Positions 33,876 to 42,840 of a stretch of DNA of 47,940 bases are shown here, piece after piece. A program made the translations under genes and the position numbers. Source of the DNA: Oscillospiraceae bacterium (GTDB taxonomy: Bacteria > Bacillota > Clostridia > Oscillospirales > Ruminococcaceae); contig JAFUAD010000040.1 in NCBI GenBank assembly GCA_017460835.1, forward strand, positions 1-47,940, read 5' to 3'. The notes under the pieces were generated by a model. The model had not been told where the DNA came from, ran no database searches, and saw nothing but the letters and a program-made list of their open reading frames with translations. Position 1 is the first letter of the stretch. Each line of letters starts with the position of its first letter.

Positions 33876-35137
33876 CAGTTCGCCTCCCCGATATAGTAGA
33901 TATCCGACATGCCGCGCAGGCTCGAAGCCTTTCCGTTATAGCCGTCCGGATAATTCACAACATTGCCCATGAATACGAGCTGACTGGTCTTTCCGCCGTC
34001 CAGATTGAACGCCTGATAGCAGCCGAGCGTTCCGAAATACTGTGCAAACTCCTCGGCTGTCATGCCCGCAGAGCCGCCCATGTCTCTGCCGTCAACGGCC
34101 ACGAAGCAGTAATGTCCCGGCTCATAGTATCCAAAGCCGGAGCGCGGTTCCTTTCCGGTCAGGTGCTTTGCGGTAAAGCCGCTCTGCACGGCACCGTTCC
34201 GGACAAGCGCCGGCCCGAATGCAAAGGAGTGCTTGATGCCGCGGTCAAATGCAGCATAGACGTCAAATTCGCTCTTTGAGAAGGTCTCGACCACGCCGTC
34301 GGAATACAGTGCGGCAACATCGCCCCACGGCTCTGTCCGCCACGGGTAGCCGTCGCGGATGACATAGCCGTACTGTCTGCCGCCCATGAAGTCGCCGTTG
34401 ATTGCGAGAATCGCGTTTGTGCGGTCGCACATGGTAATCATATTCTCCTGCAAGCCGGTCACGAGGCCGTTTGCATAGGTATTCGGGTCGCCGTCCTGCG
34501 CAAAGGCATACTTGAATGCATCAGTCGAGCGCAGGTAAATATCCGCGATGTGGCAATTGCTGCCGGCATAGCTCTGCGAGGTAATGTTGATATAGATATT
34601 ATGGCTGCGGTACGAGGTATCGGTTACCTCGACCTCATTGCCGAGTGAGAACAGCGTCGGCCACTTCGCACCGAAGCCGGAGAGATCATACTGCGGGCCG
34701 GTGGTGGTCGTCACGGTCGTCGTTCTGGGAGTTGTGGTGACGGAGGTTGTCCCGCCGGGATTCCCGCCGTTTCCGGAGGTTCCGGGCTGTCCGCCCTGAT
34801 TGGCCGAGCTGCCCGTACCGGGTGTCTGCGAGCCCTGCGGCGCAGTGGTTGCGGTGCCGTCGGTCGTGCCGTCGCCGGTTGTCACATCCGTGACATCCCC
34901 GCTCTGTGCGGTCTGTGCGGTGGTTGATGTGGTCACATCCGTGACCTCCTGAATCGACACCGTCGCATTGCCGAGCGAATTCTGGTTCAGGTGATCAATA
35001 TACTCCAGCAAATCTTCATCGGGCTTGGTGACGGTCTTTCTGACATGGTGAAAATACGCAAATGTCAGCAGAGAGCTCGCCACCAGTGCCGCATCAAGCG
35101 GGATCAGTGCCCAGAGCGGGAGCGGTTTATGTGCCAT
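33875..35137 (-). CDS. Membrane-anchored phosphodiester glycosidase (NAGPA-like) domain protein
   Basis: A 420-residue protein with a short cytoplasmic start, one membrane helix (about 10-28), a Thr/Gly/Ser-rich linker (about 60-150, including TTPRTTTVTTTTG) and a C-terminal NAGPA domain. The domain shows ILAINGDFMGGRQYGYVIRDG, FGPALVRNG, CFVAVDGRDMGGSAGMTAEEFAQYF and CYQAFNLDGGKTSQL. Family members cleave or modify phosphodiester-linked sugars; in Gram-positives they are associated with wall or exopolysaccharide. AAAGGAGT precedes the ATG; the longer upstream frame overlaps the glycosyltransferase gene. It starts 1 nt after that gene. Confidence 0.88.
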   Translation of the reverse strand: MAHKPLPLWALIPLDAALVASSLLTFAYFHHVRKTVTKPDEDLLEYIDHLNQNSLGNATVSIQEVTDVTTSTTAQTAQSGDVTDVTTGDGTTDGTATTAPQGSQTPGTGSSANQGGQPGTSGNGGNPGGTTSVTTTPRTTTVTTTTGPQYDLSGFGAKWPTLFSLGNEVEVTDTSYRSHNIYINITSQSYAGSNCHIADIYLRSTDAFKYAFAQDGDPNTYANGLVTGLQENMITMCDRTNAILAINGDFMGGRQYGYVIRDGYPWRTEPWGDVAALYSDGVVETFSKSEFDVYAAFDRGIKHSFAFGPALVRNGAVQSGFTAKHLTGKEPRSGFGYYEPGHYCFVAVDGRDMGGSAGMTAEEFAQYFGTLGCYQAFNLDGGKTSQLVFMGNVVNYPDGYNGKASSLRGMSDIYYIGEAN

Positions 35138-35138
35138 A

Positions 35139-36260
35139 TTAGGATGACTCCTTTCCTGTATCCGGTTTCTCGCGGAACACCCATGCCTGCTGAACGCGGA
35201 AGCTGATGAAGTACAGGAACAGATCCACAATCAGCTTGATGACGGTCACGACGCCCTGCTTCTCGCTGATGAGGCGGGAGAACAGCTCGACCAGACCGAT
35301 CGACGCCAGCAGCTGGAATGCCCATAGAATGTAGTATCTTGCCATTGTCAGGGCAAGAGAGCCTTTGCTGTGGAACACAGCCTTCCGGTTGACTGAGAAG
35401 TTGAAGATCGAGCTGATGACACGCGCAAATCCCGCAGAGATTGCACGGCGCTTTCCGCTGCCAAAGCGGGAAAGCAGACCGCCTGCCGTTGCGCCCTTGT
35501 TGAACAGGAACAAAAACAGAGTAAACAGTCCGATGTCGATGATCCACGACGCAAGCGAGCTCAGGAAGAATTTGATAATGATGCCGTAAACGCGCAGGGA
35601 ATCCTTGATCGGATGAAAATGCGTCGTCGCGTTCGAGTCGATATAGATTGTGCGGATCGTCTGCTCGACGAGCGGGATGCCCGCCTGCTTGCAGCTCAGC
35701 AGCATGTTGGTCTCATACTCAAAGCGCTCGCCGGCAATATCGAGCATCTGCCTGATAATCGAGCGTGGGAAGACGCGCAGTCCGGTCTGTGTATCGCTGA
35801 CCTTCAGCCCGCAGAACACGCGGAACACAAAGGAGGTACACTTGTTTCCGAAGCGGCTCTTCGGCGGCACATTGTCCTGATTGAAGTCGCGCACGCCGAG
35901 CACCAGCGAATCCTTCTTCTGCCGGTACATCACATCGACACAGGCCGCGATATCCTCGGGATGGTGCTGGTTGTCGCCGTCGATGGTCACGCAGCCGTCG
36001 AGCTCCGGGCGGTTCTTGAGGAACCACGCGAAGGCGGTTTTCAGCGCTCTGCCCTTGCCTTTGTTGACGCCGTGGTGCAGCACCTCACAGCCCATCGCGG
36101 CGCCCTCTTCAAAATAATGCTGATTTTCCGGTGCCGAGCCGTCATCGACCAGCAGGATCTCGGTAAAGCCCTGTTCCTGTACGCCGCGGATGACCTCCGG
36201 CAGCCGGTCATCCGGGTCAAGCGACGGGATCACCACCAAAATTTTCTGATAATCTGACAT
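35139..36260 (-). CDS. Glycosyltransferase family 2 fused to a GtrA-like membrane domain
   Basis: A 373-residue fusion. Residues 1-235 are a GT2 enzyme of the dolichol/undecaprenyl-phosphate sugar synthase type: VVIPSLDPDDRLPEVI, EILLVDDGS, GVNKGKGRALKTAF, the DxD-like VTIDGDNQHHPED and DTQTGLRVFP. Residues about 240-365 are a four-helix GtrA domain (IIDIGLFTLFLFLF, ARVISSIFNFSVNRKAVF, AWVFRE), thought to flip lipid-linked sugars. It should make and translocate a polyprenyl-phosphate sugar for modifying surface polymers. ATG 36260 was chosen over an upstream ATG because homologues begin MSDYQKILVVIPS. Confidence 0.92.
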   Translation of the reverse strand: MSDYQKILVVIPSLDPDDRLPEVIRGVQEQGFTEILLVDDGSAPENQHYFEEGAAMGCEVLHHGVNKGKGRALKTAFAWFLKNRPELDGCVTIDGDNQHHPEDIAACVDVMYRQKKDSLVLGVRDFNQDNVPPKSRFGNKCTSFVFRVFCGLKVSDTQTGLRVFPRSIIRQMLDIAGERFEYETNMLLSCKQAGIPLVEQTIRTIYIDSNATTHFHPIKDSLRVYGIIIKFFLSSLASWIIDIGLFTLFLFLFNKGATAGGLLSRFGSGKRRAISAGFARVISSIFNFSVNRKAVFHSKGSLALTMARYYILWAFQLLASIGLVELFSRLISEKQGVVTVIKLIVDLFLYFISFRVQQAWVFREKPDTGKESS

Positions 36261-36369
36261 ATTCCAACGTCCTTCGTCTGAAATCAATCCGGCTGCCGTA
36301 CACGCATCCGGCCAAGCCGTGCTGCGGCGCTTTGTGCCACACGCAAAGGCACACTCCGCAGTATTTTAC

Positions 36370-36398
36370 ATTATACCACATAATACGCAAAAAAGCAA
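36370..36398 (-). promoter_or_regulatory. Sigma-A promoter of the GT2-GtrA operon
   Basis: TTGCTT (36393-36398) and perfect TATAAT (36370-36375) with a 17 nt spacer ending in ATGTGG, on the minus strand. The leader is about 100 nt and contains a small hairpin (GTGCC/GGCAC, about 36329-36345) without a T-run. Confidence 0.75.
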
Positions 36399-36509
36399 GG
36401 GGATTCATCTGACAAATCATGACACAGAGCCACAAAGAGAACTGTATACTTTTCCCTGCGGTTCTGTGCAGATTCCCGCGGCGCATAAGCTGGTAAGGGA
36501 GGCGGTTTC

Positions 36510-37772
36510 ATGCAGCAAATAACGCAGATGCTCTGGGGCGGGATTCTGCCCGTCCTGCTGATTCTGACTGCGATTTTGTATCTCATCCGACTGCGCGGGC
36601 TGCCGGTTTTCGGGCTGCACCGCGTTCTGCGGGATACCTACGGCAGTCTGCTGCGCCATCCGGATGCGGCACAGCGCAGAATTTTTGCCTCGGCGCTCGC
36701 CGCGACGATGGGTACGGGCAATCTCGCCGGCACTGCCCTCGCGCTGGCGTCAGGCGGCCCGGGCGCAGTTTTCTGGATGTGGATCTCGGCGCTGCTCGGC
36801 ACAGAGCTTGTCTGCGCCGAAAACCTGCTCAGTGCGCGGTTTCGCAGCAAAAACGCGGGCGGTGCGCTGGGTTATCTGCGCGCGGCCTTCAAAAGCAAAA
36901 TCCCGGTGACCGTATTTGCGGTCTGCTGCATCTGCGCCTCGCTCGGCATGGGCAATCTCGTGCAGAGCAGTACGATTGCACAGAGCGCCGCGGAATTCGG
37001 CATTCCCCTGCCCATCTCCGGGCTGATCACAGCGCTGCTGCTCGGCATTCTGATTCTCGGCGGCATCTCCCGCGTCCGGCGTTTTGCCGACCGGCTCATG
37101 CCGCTGCTATGCGGGCTCTATCTCCTCGGCTGTACGGTTCTGCTCTGCCGTCATGCCGCAGCATTGCCGGGGGCATTTGCAAGCATTTTTCATCATGCCC
37201 TCGGACTTCGCGCAGCGGGCAGCGGATTTACCGCGGCAATCCTGCTCCGCAGCGCGGCAGAGGGGCTCAAGCGCGGCATTTTCTCGAATGAGGCGGGGCT
37301 CGGCAGCTCCGGTCTGCTGCATATGGATGCAGAGGGCGGCGCGCAGTGGAAATGGGCGGCGGCAGAGGTGTTCGCGGATACGGTCATCTGCTGCACGATG
37401 ACTGCGCTCGTCATTCTGACCGCGCCCGGCATCGCCCTCTCCGGCACAGACCCTGCTGCGCTGCTGCTTCGGGCATTCTCATCCGGGCTAGGCAGGGTGG
37501 CGGGGCTGTTTCTTGCAGTGAATATGATTTTATTCGCATTTGCAACGATTATCGGCTGGTATCCCTGCGGGCTGACCGCCTTCCGTTATTTGTTCGGCAG
37601 CGGAGCAGACGGCGTCTATTCTGTGCTCTGCATCACGGCGGCATTCGCCGGTGCGCTCGGAAATCCCGTTCTGCTCTGGAGCCTCTGCGATCTCTGCAAC
37701 GGCTGCATGGCACTGCCGAACCTGCTCGGTCTGCTGCGTCTGCGGCGGGACGTCCGTGCCGAGGATCTATGA
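36510..37772 (+). CDS. Alanine/glycine:cation symporter (AGCS) family protein
   Basis: A 420-residue sodium-coupled amino acid carrier with about ten membrane helices. Family motifs are visible: ATMGTGNLAGTALALASGGPGAVFWMW near the N-terminus and GLKRGIFSNEAGLGSSGLLHM in the second half. It is somewhat shorter than the usual 450-480 residues, mainly through compact loops and a short C-terminus. GGGAGG lies 7 nt before the ATG. FeoA-FeoB follows 57 nt downstream on the same strand without an evident terminator, so the two may be co-transcribed. Alanine or glycine is the usual substrate; specificity here is unproved. Confidence 0.93.
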   Translation: MQQITQMLWGGILPVLLILTAILYLIRLRGLPVFGLHRVLRDTYGSLLRHPDAAQRRIFASALAATMGTGNLAGTALALASGGPGAVFWMWISALLGTELVCAENLLSARFRSKNAGGALGYLRAAFKSKIPVTVFAVCCICASLGMGNLVQSSTIAQSAAEFGIPLPISGLITALLLGILILGGISRVRRFADRLMPLLCGLYLLGCTVLLCRHAAALPGAFASIFHHALGLRAAGSGFTAAILLRSAAEGLKRGIFSNEAGLGSSGLLHMDAEGGAQWKWAAAEVFADTVICCTMTALVILTAPGIALSGTDPAALLLRAFSSGLGRVAGLFLAVNMILFAFATIIGWYPCGLTAFRYLFGSGADGVYSVLCITAAFAGALGNPVLLWSLCDLCNGCMALPNLLGLLRLRRDVRAEDL

Positions 37773-37829
37773 ACCATTTGCCGCTCCCCCTCATATGCTG
37801 AACAAACCAGCAAATGAAGGGGTGATTCT

Positions 37830-39902
37830 TTGGAAAGGGTAATCAGCCTCGCGGCGCTTCCGATCGGAGAAAGCGGAACCGTAACGGAGATCCGTGAGGA
37901 TGAAGCACAGCGAAACCGGCTTGCGCAGCTCGGCATCATTCCGGGCACGGTGCTGACATGCAGGCTGCGCGGCGCGGGCGGCTCGCCGGTCGCCTTTACA
38001 GTGCGCGGCGTGACACTGGCGCTCCGGTCATCGCAGTGTGAGCATATTCTCCTGAAGCCGACCGCATCCGCTGAGAGCGGCACTTCAGCGCGTACATATC
38101 TTCTCGCCGGCAATCCGAATGTCGGCAAAAGCACCGTTTTCAACGCATTGACCGGCATGAAGCAGCACACGGGGAACTGGTGCGGCAAGACTGTCACGGG
38201 CGCGGAGGGCAGCCTTCGCTTCCGCGGCATTCCGATCCGCCTGATCGACACGCCCGGCACCTATTCCGCAGCATCCGATACCGCGGAGGAAGCGGCTGCC
38301 GCTGAGATCATCCGGCAGACGCCGCATGACTGCGTGATCTGCGTCTGTGACGCGACAGCGCCGGAGCGTGGGCTGCGGCTGGCACTGGAGCTTCTGGCGC
38401 TGGACAGCCGCGTGGTGCTATGCTTCAATCTCATGGACGAAGCGAAGAAAAAGGGCATCCGCATCGACACGGAGGCGCTCTCTGCGGCGCTGCATATTCC
38501 GGTCATCGGCATCACCGCACGGGATAAGCGCACGCTTCCGCCCCTGCTGGAGGCAGCGGAGCAGGTCTCCGCACAGGCGCCCGGCAAGGCTGATCTGCCG
38601 GAAATGACCCTGCCGCAGATATTGGAAAAGGCCGCAGAATTGCAGAAAAGCTGCACGGTCATCCCGCCGCACCCGCACCCGCGGACTGAGGCCGCCGACC
38701 GGCTCCTGACCGGAAAAGCGCTGCGAATCCCGGCGATGCTGGTGCTGCTCGCGGTGACCTTCTGGATCACGCTGATCGGGGCAAATTACCCCTCTGCATG
38801 GCTGTCATCGCTGTTTTCGGCAGTTTGCAGCGGATTGATGCAGATTTGCGATCAAAACAGCGTTCCTGTGTGGCTCTCCGGCGCGCTGGTGGACGGCGTC
38901 CTGCGCGGTACGGGCTGGGTCATCTCGGTCATGCTCCCGCCGATGGCGATTTTCTTCCCGCTGTTCACGGTTCTGGAGGATATCGGACTGCTGCCGCGGC
39001 TTGCGTTCAATATGGACCGAAGCTGTGCGAAATGCCGGGCGTGCGGCAAGCAGGCATTGACCATGACAATGGGCTTTGGATGCAACGCGGTCGGCGTGAC
39101 GGAATGCCGCATCATCGAAAGCCGCCGGGAGCGCCTCATCGCGATCCTGACAAACGCGCTGGTTCCCTGCAACGGCAGATTCCCGACGCTTCTTGCGATC
39201 ATCACGGTGTTTTTCGCCGGAGACAGCCGCATGGGGTCACTCCGCGCGGCGTGCATGATGACGCTGCTGATTCTCCTGAGCGTCGCGGTCACCTTTGCCG
39301 CATCGGCGCTGCTCGGCAAGACGGTGCTGCGCGGGCAGCCCTCGTCATTTGTGCTGGAGCTGCCGCCGTACCGCCGCCCGCAGCTCCGGCGCATTTTGAT
39401 CCGCTCTGTGCTCGACCGGACAGTGTTCGTGCTCTGGCGTGCGGTCATGACCGCGGCGCCGGTCAGCCTGCTGATCTGGGTCTGCGCAAATGTACGGGTC
39501 GGCGGCATCAGCATCATCGGGCATCTGGCGTCGGTGCTCGACCCAGCCGGTGCGCTGCTCGGGCTCGACGGCGTGATTCTGCTCGCATTTATTCTCGGCC
39601 TACCGGCGAATGAGATCGTGCTTCCGGTCGCGGTCACTGCCTATCTCGGCACCGCCGCCCTGACCGATTACGGCTCGCTGGCCTCTCTGCATGCACTGCT
39701 CGTCTCGCACGGCTGGACGCAGCTTACTGCGGCATGCTTTCTGCTGTTCACGCTGTTTCATTCGCCCTGCGCGACGACCCTGCTCACGATTCATAAGGAA
39801 ACGCGCAGCAAGCGCTGGACCGCCGCCGCATTTCTGCTCCCGGTCGGCATCGGCATCCTGCTCTGCACCGTTCTCGCGGGCACTGTCCGCATCCTGACAT
39901 AA
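37830..39902 (+). CDS. feoB: Ferrous iron transporter FeoB with fused N-terminal FeoA domain
   Basis: A 690-residue Fe(II) uptake protein. Residues 1-77 are a FeoA/SH3-like domain (LPIGESGTVTEIREDE, LAQLGIIPGT), normally a separate small protein. The G domain follows: G1 GNPNVGKST near 93-101, DTPGTYS, and NLMDEA for G4. The membrane domain holds about eight helices with PLFTVLEDIGLLPRLAFNMDR, CGKQALTMTMGFGCNAVGVTECRI and ALVPCNGRFPTL, including the conserved cysteines. The start is a TTG, 5 nt after AAGGGGTG. No Fur-type box could be read with confidence in the 57 nt upstream. Confidence 0.95.
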   Translation: MERVISLAALPIGESGTVTEIREDEAQRNRLAQLGIIPGTVLTCRLRGAGGSPVAFTVRGVTLALRSSQCEHILLKPTASAESGTSARTYLLAGNPNVGKSTVFNALTGMKQHTGNWCGKTVTGAEGSLRFRGIPIRLIDTPGTYSAASDTAEEAAAAEIIRQTPHDCVICVCDATAPERGLRLALELLALDSRVVLCFNLMDEAKKKGIRIDTEALSAALHIPVIGITARDKRTLPPLLEAAEQVSAQAPGKADLPEMTLPQILEKAAELQKSCTVIPPHPHPRTEAADRLLTGKALRIPAMLVLLAVTFWITLIGANYPSAWLSSLFSAVCSGLMQICDQNSVPVWLSGALVDGVLRGTGWVISVMLPPMAIFFPLFTVLEDIGLLPRLAFNMDRSCAKCRACGKQALTMTMGFGCNAVGVTECRIIESRRERLIAILTNALVPCNGRFPTLLAIITVFFAGDSRMGSLRAACMMTLLILLSVAVTFAASALLGKTVLRGQPSSFVLELPPYRRPQLRRILIRSVLDRTVFVLWRAVMTAAPVSLLIWVCANVRVGGISIIGHLASVLDPAGALLGLDGVILLAFILGLPANEIVLPVAVTAYLGTAALTDYGSLASLHALLVSHGWTQLTAACFLLFTLFHSPCATTLLTIHKETRSKRWTAAAFLLPVGIGILLCTVLAGTVRILT

Positions 39903-39905
39903 AAA

Positions 39906-40010
39906 GGTATCACCTCGTGATGATCTATAATGGGGCTCGATGTTTGCGCCGCAAACTCGACACAGCGAATTGTGCGAGAGCTCCATTCAAAATCATCGCA
40001 TAGCGATACC
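39906..40010 (+). repeat. Nested-stem cloverleaf element after feoB
   Basis: Four nested or adjacent pairings in 105 nt: GGTATC/GATACC (39906-39911 with 40005-40010), GATGAT/ATCATC (39919-39924 with 39992-39997), AATGGGGCTC/GAGCTCCATT (39929-39938 with 39978-39987, one G-U), and inside these two hairpins, TTTGC/GCAAA (39943-39955) and CACA/TGTG (39961-39974). The inner stem starts like the repeat at 27856 (TAATGGGGC) and has the same two-hairpin layout. It contains no ORF. It may be a diverged member of the same intergenic repeat family or a structured RNA. Confidence 0.6.
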
Positions 40011-40026
40011 ATTTTCAACAGACTGA

Positions 40027-40058
40027 GAGCCGCATACTGAATAACCAGCATGCGGCTC
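40027..40058. terminator. Hairpin between feoB and the acyltransferase fusion gene
   Basis: GAGCCGCAT (40027-40035) pairs with ATGCGGCTC (40050-40058), extended by CTG/CAG after one mismatch, around a 6 nt loop. It is 10 nt beyond the 40069 stop on the minus strand. T-runs are poor on both sides, so it is a probable but not classical terminator for the convergent pair. Confidence 0.55.
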
Positions 40059-40068
40059 ATTTGATAAG

Positions 40069-42840
40069 TTATTGCTTCACGCAGTAGACCAGGAAGCCCT
40101 CCACGTTATCGCCGGACACAACCGGCTCTGCGCCGACCGGATACTGAATATCGGTCGTTGCAGCGGTCTCGGAGGCCGGAACATAGTACATCTCATAGGT
40201 CACACCGCCCGCGGTCGCAGTCAGGTGCTCCTTTTCCCATGTATGCACCGAAATCTTCTCGAGGTACTCCTCAAGCGTCAGATCGTTGTCCGCCATGTAC
40301 TTGGCGTGCGGGATGCCGACATAACGGAAGTGCCATGTCTTGCCCTCCAGTCCGGTCTGCTCCTCCTTGCCCTCCGGGTAACGGACAATGAAGCCGTACT
40401 CGGCGGCATGATCGCTCAGCCATGCATAATCCCCGTCCGGGGTATAGGGCTTGTGCGTCTTCTTTGCCTCATCCAGAATTGCAAGATCCAGTGTCAGGCC
40501 GGAAGCGCGCTCCGGAATCTGTACGCCGTAGGGAACGGCCGCAGAAACCGCCGCAGTCGGCTGCTGATTGGTGCAGTATACCATGATATTGCCGTGGCCG
40601 GTCGCTGCGTAGAAATCGCTGATCCAGCGCTTCAGATCGGCGGACATGGAGCTGTCGAACTGGAGATAGGTGCTGGTCAGGCGGATATGATCCACCTTGA
40701 CATCTGCAAATGTCACGAGCGACGGGTTAAAGGTCTGCTGGTGATCTGCGTCGATCAGAACAGCGCTGCCGTGGTGCAGCTCGTCATTGTTCACAGTCAG
40801 AACGGAGGTATCTCTGGTTTCAACATCCGCACCGCCGCCGTCCGAGGTATCGGAAACCGGCGAGGTGGAAATCATGGTAGAGGTGGTCGTCGAGACCGCC
40901 GCCTCCTGCGTGGAGGTCGTCGAGGTCTGCTCGGCAACATCCGGAACACTGTCAACAGCGGAATCGGGCTCAGAGGAATCGCTGCTCTGGATGCTCAGCA
41001 TATCCTTGTCGCGATGCCAGCTGTCCCATGCTCTGCGGCAGAAGTCGATCGCAAAGATGCCGAGAATGACAAAGGTCAGAATCAGCGCGATCTTTCCGTA
41101 ATCGAAGCCGCCCTCCCCGGCAAGCTCGTCGTCATCATAATCCGCCGGCGGTTCATCTCCGCCGTCCGGTGCATCAGGCTGCTCATTGCTGCGCTGCGAT
41201 TTTCTGCGGAAGGGACTGCGCAGCGCAAAGCCGGCTGCCGCCCTGTCATCATCCGCATCGTCATAGCTCTCGCCGTCATCGTAGCCCTCGGCGTCATCAT
41301 AGTCGCCGTAGCCGTCCTGATCGTAGTTATCATCGCCGAAATCGTCCGCGAAGTCGTCAGTCTCGTCAAAAACGGGCTCCTCCGGCTCCTCCTCGGTATT
41401 CTTCCAGACAAATTTCCGCTGCTTGGTCTTGGCAATCTCCTGCTCGGGTTCCTCGGCAGCAGGCGCCTCCTCAGCCGGTGCATCGTCCTCTGCGAAGAAG
41501 TCGTCCTCCTCCTGCACGGCATCCTCCTCAAAGGGGTCTGCGGGCTGCTCTGCCTCATCGGCATCATCCGCGAAGTCCTCGGCTTCCTCGTCCTCTTCGT
41601 CATCCTCCGGGTATTCCGGCTCGGCATTGAGGCTCCGGATCAGCTTGCGGAACGGATTGGTAATCCGGAACAGCAGCGAGGGCTTCTCCTCGCCTTCTGC
41701 ATCATAGGATTCGCCCTCATACTCGTCGCCGAAGGCAGGCTCCTCCTGAATATCCTCACCGTCGTAGTCCTCCTCAGCGTAGGATTCCTCCTCCGGCTCA
41801 CTGTCATCCCCGTCATAGGGCTCCTCGTCATAGGATTCCCCGTCGGCGAAGTCCGCAGCGCTTTCGGCAGCTTCCTCTGCGAGCTCCTCCGTCACGGTCC
41901 CGTCCTCATCCTCCGGGATGAAATCTGCGTCTGCATCGTCCTCGTCGTCATCATCGAAATCGTCGAAGATAAAGTCGAATTCATCCTCCTCATTCACATC
42001 GGAATCCGCCTCGGAGAACAGCTCCTCTGTCTCCTTCACTTCCTCGTCGAATGAATCCGCCTGTTGATTCCGTTTCTTCTGCGGATCCGGGCGATTCCCC
42101 TGCTGTCCGCGTCTCTGATTCTGCTTGCTCATCTCGTTCTCTGTAGCCTCCGATTCAATTGTTTCGTTCTGCTTTGTCTCCGAATTCGCCTTTTGCTGCA
42201 TCTGCCGGTCGGGCAGTGCGATTCTCGCCGGTATTTCCGGCTCCTTCACGGTCAAAAGCCCGGACACGCGATCCGTCATTTCGCGCCGGATCTGCTTCAG
42301 CACCGCCGGGGAAGGGTCCCCTGCATCCGTCTCCGGAACATCGAACGGTGCGCCGTACCGAACTAAGATTTTGCTCCGGAAATGCAGCTTGCCGTCGAAC
42401 ACGATCGCAACCGGCACGACCGGAACGCCGGTCTGTGCAGCAAGGAGTGCGGCGCCTGTTTTGAAATGCCCGAGTGTACCGTCCTTTGAGCGGGTGCCCT
42501 CCGGAAAGACCAGTGCGTTCTCTCCGTTTTGCAGGCGGTAGGCGATCTCCTCCAGTGCCGTGACATCTCCCGCACCGCGGTCAATTGCGACGCCGCCGAG
42601 CTTCCGGAGCAGCCAGCCGACCAGTCCGTCGGAGAAGAGCTCCTGCTTGGCGAGGAAGCAAAACTGCGTTTCCTTATTCTGAATTCCGATCAGAATGGGA
42701 TCCGCATTGCTGCGGTGGTTGCTGATATAGAGGTATCCGCTCTCGTGCGGAACATTCTCCATACCCTCTGTTTCGATCTTATACCAAAGCGGCATCAGCA
42801 GCCGCATCACGCGCATGGCGAATTTATAAAACCTGTTCAT
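40069..42840 (-). CDS. PlsC acyltransferase fused in frame to an acidic, membrane-anchored VanY-like domain
   Basis: One uninterrupted frame of 923 residues. Residues 1-205 are a 1-acylglycerol-3-phosphate acyltransferase with SNHRSNAD (HX4D) and FPEGTRSKDG, which should make phosphatidic acid at the membrane. After a polar bridge, residues about 237-580 are disordered and extremely rich in Asp and Glu. One membrane helix (about 582-600) and a Ser/Thr-rich stretch lead to an extracellular VanY/M15B-like domain (about 690-870). There the zinc motif reads ERASGLTLD (His replaced by Arg778, Asp785 kept) and GKTWHFRYVG (catalytic Glu replaced by Lys834, His837 kept), so it is probably inactive. 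ATG 42132 (MSKQNQRR) could start the second half as a separate protein. It overlaps cmk by 4 nt. Confidence 0.85.
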   Translation of the reverse strand: MNRFYKFAMRVMRLLMPLWYKIETEGMENVPHESGYLYISNHRSNADPILIGIQNKETQFCFLAKQELFSDGLVGWLLRKLGGVAIDRGAGDVTALEEIAYRLQNGENALVFPEGTRSKDGTLGHFKTGAALLAAQTGVPVVPVAIVFDGKLHFRSKILVRYGAPFDVPETDAGDPSPAVLKQIRREMTDRVSGLLTVKEPEIPARIALPDRQMQQKANSETKQNETIESEATENEMSKQNQRRGQQGNRPDPQKKRNQQADSFDEEVKETEELFSEADSDVNEEDEFDFIFDDFDDDDEDDADADFIPEDEDGTVTEELAEEAAESAADFADGESYDEEPYDGDDSEPEEESYAEEDYDGEDIQEEPAFGDEYEGESYDAEGEEKPSLLFRITNPFRKLIRSLNAEPEYPEDDEEDEEAEDFADDADEAEQPADPFEEDAVQEEDDFFAEDDAPAEEAPAAEEPEQEIAKTKQRKFVWKNTEEEPEEPVFDETDDFADDFGDDNYDQDGYGDYDDAEGYDDGESYDDADDDRAAAGFALRSPFRRKSQRSNEQPDAPDGGDEPPADYDDDELAGEGGFDYGKIALILTFVILGIFAIDFCRRAWDSWHRDKDMLSIQSSDSSEPDSAVDSVPDVAEQTSTTSTQEAAVSTTTSTMISTSPVSDTSDGGGADVETRDTSVLTVNNDELHHGSAVLIDADHQQTFNPSLVTFADVKVDHIRLTSTYLQFDSSMSADLKRWISDFYAATGHGNIMVYCTNQQPTAAVSAAVPYGVQIPERASGLTLDLAILDEAKKTHKPYTPDGDYAWLSDHAAEYGFIVRYPEGKEEQTGLEGKTWHFRYVGIPHAKYMADNDLTLEEYLEKISVHTWEKEHLTATAGGVTYEMYYVPASETAATTDIQYPVGAEPVVSGDNVEGFLVYCVKQ

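Noticed and set aside
36370-36510. A plus-strand promoter for the AGCS symporter (TATACT near 36446)
   Set aside because: No -35 at an acceptable distance; the nearest candidates need spacers of 19-20 nt.
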